A stretch of DNA of 45,958 nucleotides from Bacteroidota bacterium (GTDB lineage: Bacteria > Bacteroidota > Ignavibacteria > UBA10030 > UBA8401), in NCBI GenBank assembly GCA_020052095.1, contig JAGVPT010000236.1:1-45958 (forward strand), written 5' to 3'. Each line of letters begins with the position of its first letter. Position 1 is the first letter of the stretch. Of this stretch, positions 43,929-45,958 are shown piece after piece. The position numbers were made by a program, and so were the translations under genes. Below the pieces are notes generated by a model. That model saw only the letters and a program-made list of their open reading frames with translations, was not told where the DNA came from and did no database searches.

Positions 43929-45821
43929 GTGAGAATCCCCGACGACAAAATACAAGAGATCCGCAATGCGACCGACATTGTGGAATACATCGGCACGTTC
44001 GTAAAGCTCAAGAAGCGCGGGAAAAGTTACCTCGGACTCTGTCCGTTTCATTCGGAAAAAACACCGTCGTTCAATGTCAGTCCAGATAAAGGAATGTATT
44101 ATTGCTTCGGCTGCAGCCGCGGCGGGGACGTGATTAAGTTTGTGATGGAATGGGAAAAAGCATCGTATGTGGAAGCGATCGAGATCCTTGCCGAACGTGC
44201 GGGGATTACGATCGTCCGAACGGAAGAATCAGACCAATCTGCGAGCGAGACCGAAAAACTCTACTCCGCCTGCACATTCGCCGCGAGGTCTTTTAACAAG
44301 AACATGATGAAAACGGAGGAAGGTGCCTTCGCGCTGAAATATTTTCAGTCGCGCGGGTTTTCCGATAAAACAATCACGACATTCGGACTCGGATATTCGC
44401 TGCGGGCATGGGATTCGTTAGTGAAGGGTGCGGGAGAGGAAGGGATCAAACCGGAGTATCTTGAAAAAGTCGGCTTGGCGCGGAAACGTGACGACGGCGG
44501 CTACTATGACGCCTTTCGAGGCCGGGCGATGTTCCCGATCTTCTCAACGACCGGAAGAGTGATCGCATTCGGTGCGAGAAAATTATATGACGACGATAGC
44601 ATTCAGGGGAAATATATCAACTCATCAGAAACCCCCATCTATCATAAGAGCAAAGTGCTGTACGGAATCTACCAGGCCAAAGAGGCGATCAGGGAAAAAG
44701 ATTCCGTCGTTCTCGTGGAAGGGTACGCCGATTTAATTTCAGTCTTCCAATCGGGGACGCATAACGTCGTTGCCTCGAGCGGGACCGCACTGACGGTCGA
44801 GCAGATTCAGCTCATTTCGCGATACACGAAGACCGTTATTTTTGTTTACGACGCAGATTCCGCCGGCGTGTCGGCTATGATCCGGGGCATCGACCTGATA
44901 CTGGAGAATAATCTCGATGTGCGCATTGCCGCTTTGCCGGAAGGGGAAGATCCCGATTCATTCGTAAAGAACAAAGGGGGCGATGCGTTTGAAGAGGCGC
45001 TTTCCAAGGCAGTCACGTTCATCGATTTTAAGGCAAGCGCCCTTGCGAGCGAAGGAAAGTTCAATTCGCCTGAAGGAAAGGCCGAGGCCGTTCGAACGCT
45101 GGTTCAGTCCATTGCCAAGATCAAGGACCCGCTGAAGCAGACGTTCTTCATAAAAGACGTGGCGGAAAAATACAAGCTTTATGAATCGGCGTTGATTAGC
45201 GAGCTGGAGAAATTTACCCGAAAGGTGCCGGATCGATACCTCAGTCCGGCGGCACAACGTGACCGGGGGAAAGAACTGACCGCCAAGGACGCAAAGAGCG
45301 CCAAGGAAGCGACGCTGCTGGAAATACCTCTTGAGGAAAAAGAATTGCTCTCCGTTGCATTCGAAGAACCGGCGCAGATGATCCCGTTTATTTTTACGTA
45401 CATCCATCCAGACGAGTTTTCCCACCCGTACACGAAAGAAATCGCACAGCTTCTCATCGATGAGTTCGACAGCAAAGGAGCCGTCGATGTAAACCATTTG
45501 ACGACGAGAGCTTCGAAGGAAGAGGTCAGAAAACTGATTTCAGAATTGTCCTTTACCCCGTACCAACTCGGCTCGCGCTGGGAAAAGGTCGGAGCGCGGC
45601 TGAGCGAAACCCGGACATCGGATCGGGCGGAGGGGGCGATCAAACGGATGAAGAAAAAAGTTTTGGAGCATGAACTTGCCGAAAATCAGCAACGCATGAA
45701 GGACGCCTCGTTAAGCGGAGAGGAGACAGTGCAATTTCTGCAACGGCATCAGGAAATTTTCAAGTCGCTTAAAGAAATAGAAAAAGCGCAGTTGGCGAAA
45801 CCGGGAGTCAATGAGCGATGA
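43929..45821 (+). CDS. dnaG: DNA primase
   Basis: It makes RNA primers for replication with DnaB. The 630-residue protein has the zinc-binding CHC2 domain (C38, H41, C59, C62) and the RNA polymerase core. The TOPRIM domain has E264 in VEGYADL and D308-A-D310-SAG. A C-terminal helicase-binding region follows the linker. GTG 43929 is the first start after an in-frame stop; no clear ribosome site is seen. Residues 451-461 (TAKDAKSAKEA) are encoded by a copy of the dispersed ACCGCAAAGGACGC repeat, inserted in frame in the linker between the core and the C-terminal domain, where insertions should be tolerated. Confidence 0.95.
   Translation: MRIPDDKIQEIRNATDIVEYIGTFVKLKKRGKSYLGLCPFHSEKTPSFNVSPDKGMYYCFGCSRGGDVIKFVMEWEKASYVEAIEILAERAGITIVRTEESDQSASETEKLYSACTFAARSFNKNMMKTEEGAFALKYFQSRGFSDKTITTFGLGYSLRAWDSLVKGAGEEGIKPEYLEKVGLARKRDDGGYYDAFRGRAMFPIFSTTGRVIAFGARKLYDDDSIQGKYINSSETPIYHKSKVLYGIYQAKEAIREKDSVVLVEGYADLISVFQSGTHNVVASSGTALTVEQIQLISRYTKTVIFVYDADSAGVSAMIRGIDLILENNLDVRIAALPEGEDPDSFVKNKGGDAFEEALSKAVTFIDFKASALASEGKFNSPEGKAEAVRTLVQSIAKIKDPLKQTFFIKDVAEKYKLYESALISELEKFTRKVPDRYLSPAAQRDRGKELTAKDAKSAKEATLLEIPLEEKELLSVAFEEPAQMIPFIFTYIHPDEFSHPYTKEIAQLLIDEFDSKGAVDVNHLTTRASKEEVRKLISELSFTPYQLGSRWEKVGARLSETRTSDRAEGAIKRMKKKVLEHELAENQQRMKDASLSGEETVQFLQRHQEIFKSLKEIEKAQLAKPGVNER
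45279..45308 (+). repeat. Copy of the dispersed repeat inside dnaG
   Basis: ACCGCCAAGGACGCAAAGAG and the ten bases after it match the word repeated at 4610 and 43059 with only scattered changes. It is read in frame as an Ala/Lys-rich peptide. Its base pattern is that of the intergenic family rather than of primase linkers. Confidence 0.65.
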
Positions 45822-45860
45822 GTAATGAGTAACAAGTCTTAAGTTACAAGTCTCTATTGA

Positions 45861-45955
45861 TAACTGCTATGAAAATACACTTATCTTTGAACTATGCGGC
45901 TTCGTTGAGTTCCTGCACAGTGACTTTGAGTCCAAGCGATTCTAGCCTGTGTATG
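45861..45955 (-). repeat. Right copy of the 95-bp terminal inverted repeat, probable insertion sequence 3' end
   Basis: Perfect reverse complement of 1-95, starting 39 bp after the dnaG stop. On the - strand the frame entering from the window edge (45954-45893) ends in the same ...VTVQELNEAA stop. Three further bases beyond the match lie at the window end. Both copies therefore point their presumed transposase 3' ends into the window. The spacer 45822-45860 is a run of ATGAGTAATGAGTAAC-like words. Confidence 0.6.
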
Positions 45956-45958
45956 AGA

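Overview
The window is a 45.96 kb chromosomal segment of a diderm, lipid A-making bacterium of roughly 50% GC. Two putative promoters follow the Bacteroidota pattern TTG-N19/20-TATATTTG. With the lpx genes, TonB, a NagZ/serine-hydrolase fusion and word-like intergenic repeats, this suggests the Bacteroidota-Chlorobiota-Ignavibacteriota (FCB) branch. An Ignavibacteria-like origin is my guess, not a demonstration. Almost everything is on the + strand; only tonB and a VWA-domain gene are on the - strand. No tRNA, rRNA or CRISPR array was seen.

Layout. 1-95 and 45861-45955 are a perfect 95-bp inverted repeat that looks like the 3' ends of two copies of an insertion sequence. The left copy supplies the first codons of gene 1. 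76-10005 holds central metabolism and housekeeping: NagZ-beta-lactamase fusion, pruA, pckA, sucC, gatB, tpiA. 10201-21331 is a tightly packed operon: a glycoside hydrolase 2-like membrane protein lacking both catalytic glutamates, smc, a HAD phosphatase, an isoprenylcysteine methyltransferase-like protein, lpxB, a DUF374-type acyltransferase, lpxK and a class I glutamine-amidotransferase-like hydrolase. Then come ppdK; queA, an APC permease, ispD and def; and plsY, gpsA and a secreted amidohydrolase. 32308-36402 carries tonB and a VWA gene divergent from an ECF sigma factor and its probable zinc anti-sigma factor. recG follows, then a seven-unit 20-bp tandem repeat ending in a palindrome.

39049-42956 is a self-contained four-gene operon (two diverged D-Ala-D-Ala-ligase-like ATP-grasp enzymes, a GNAT acetyltransferase and a KamA lysine 2,3-aminomutase) bounded by its own promoter and a strong terminator. 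It is the best candidate here for an undescribed pathway. The right end holds a frameshifted HEAGH membrane protein and dnaG. The dnaG gene carries, in frame, a copy of a dispersed repeat that is otherwise intergenic.

How the genes work together: pckA, ppdK, sucC, tpiA and pruA connect amino-acid oxidation, the TCA cycle and gluconeogenesis. plsY and gpsA supply phospholipid precursors, and lpxB, lpxK and the DUF374 protein build lipid A. ispD belongs to isoprenoid synthesis; smc, recG and dnaG serve the chromosome. The intergenic spaces carry several families of short inverted or tandem repeats, described one by one below.
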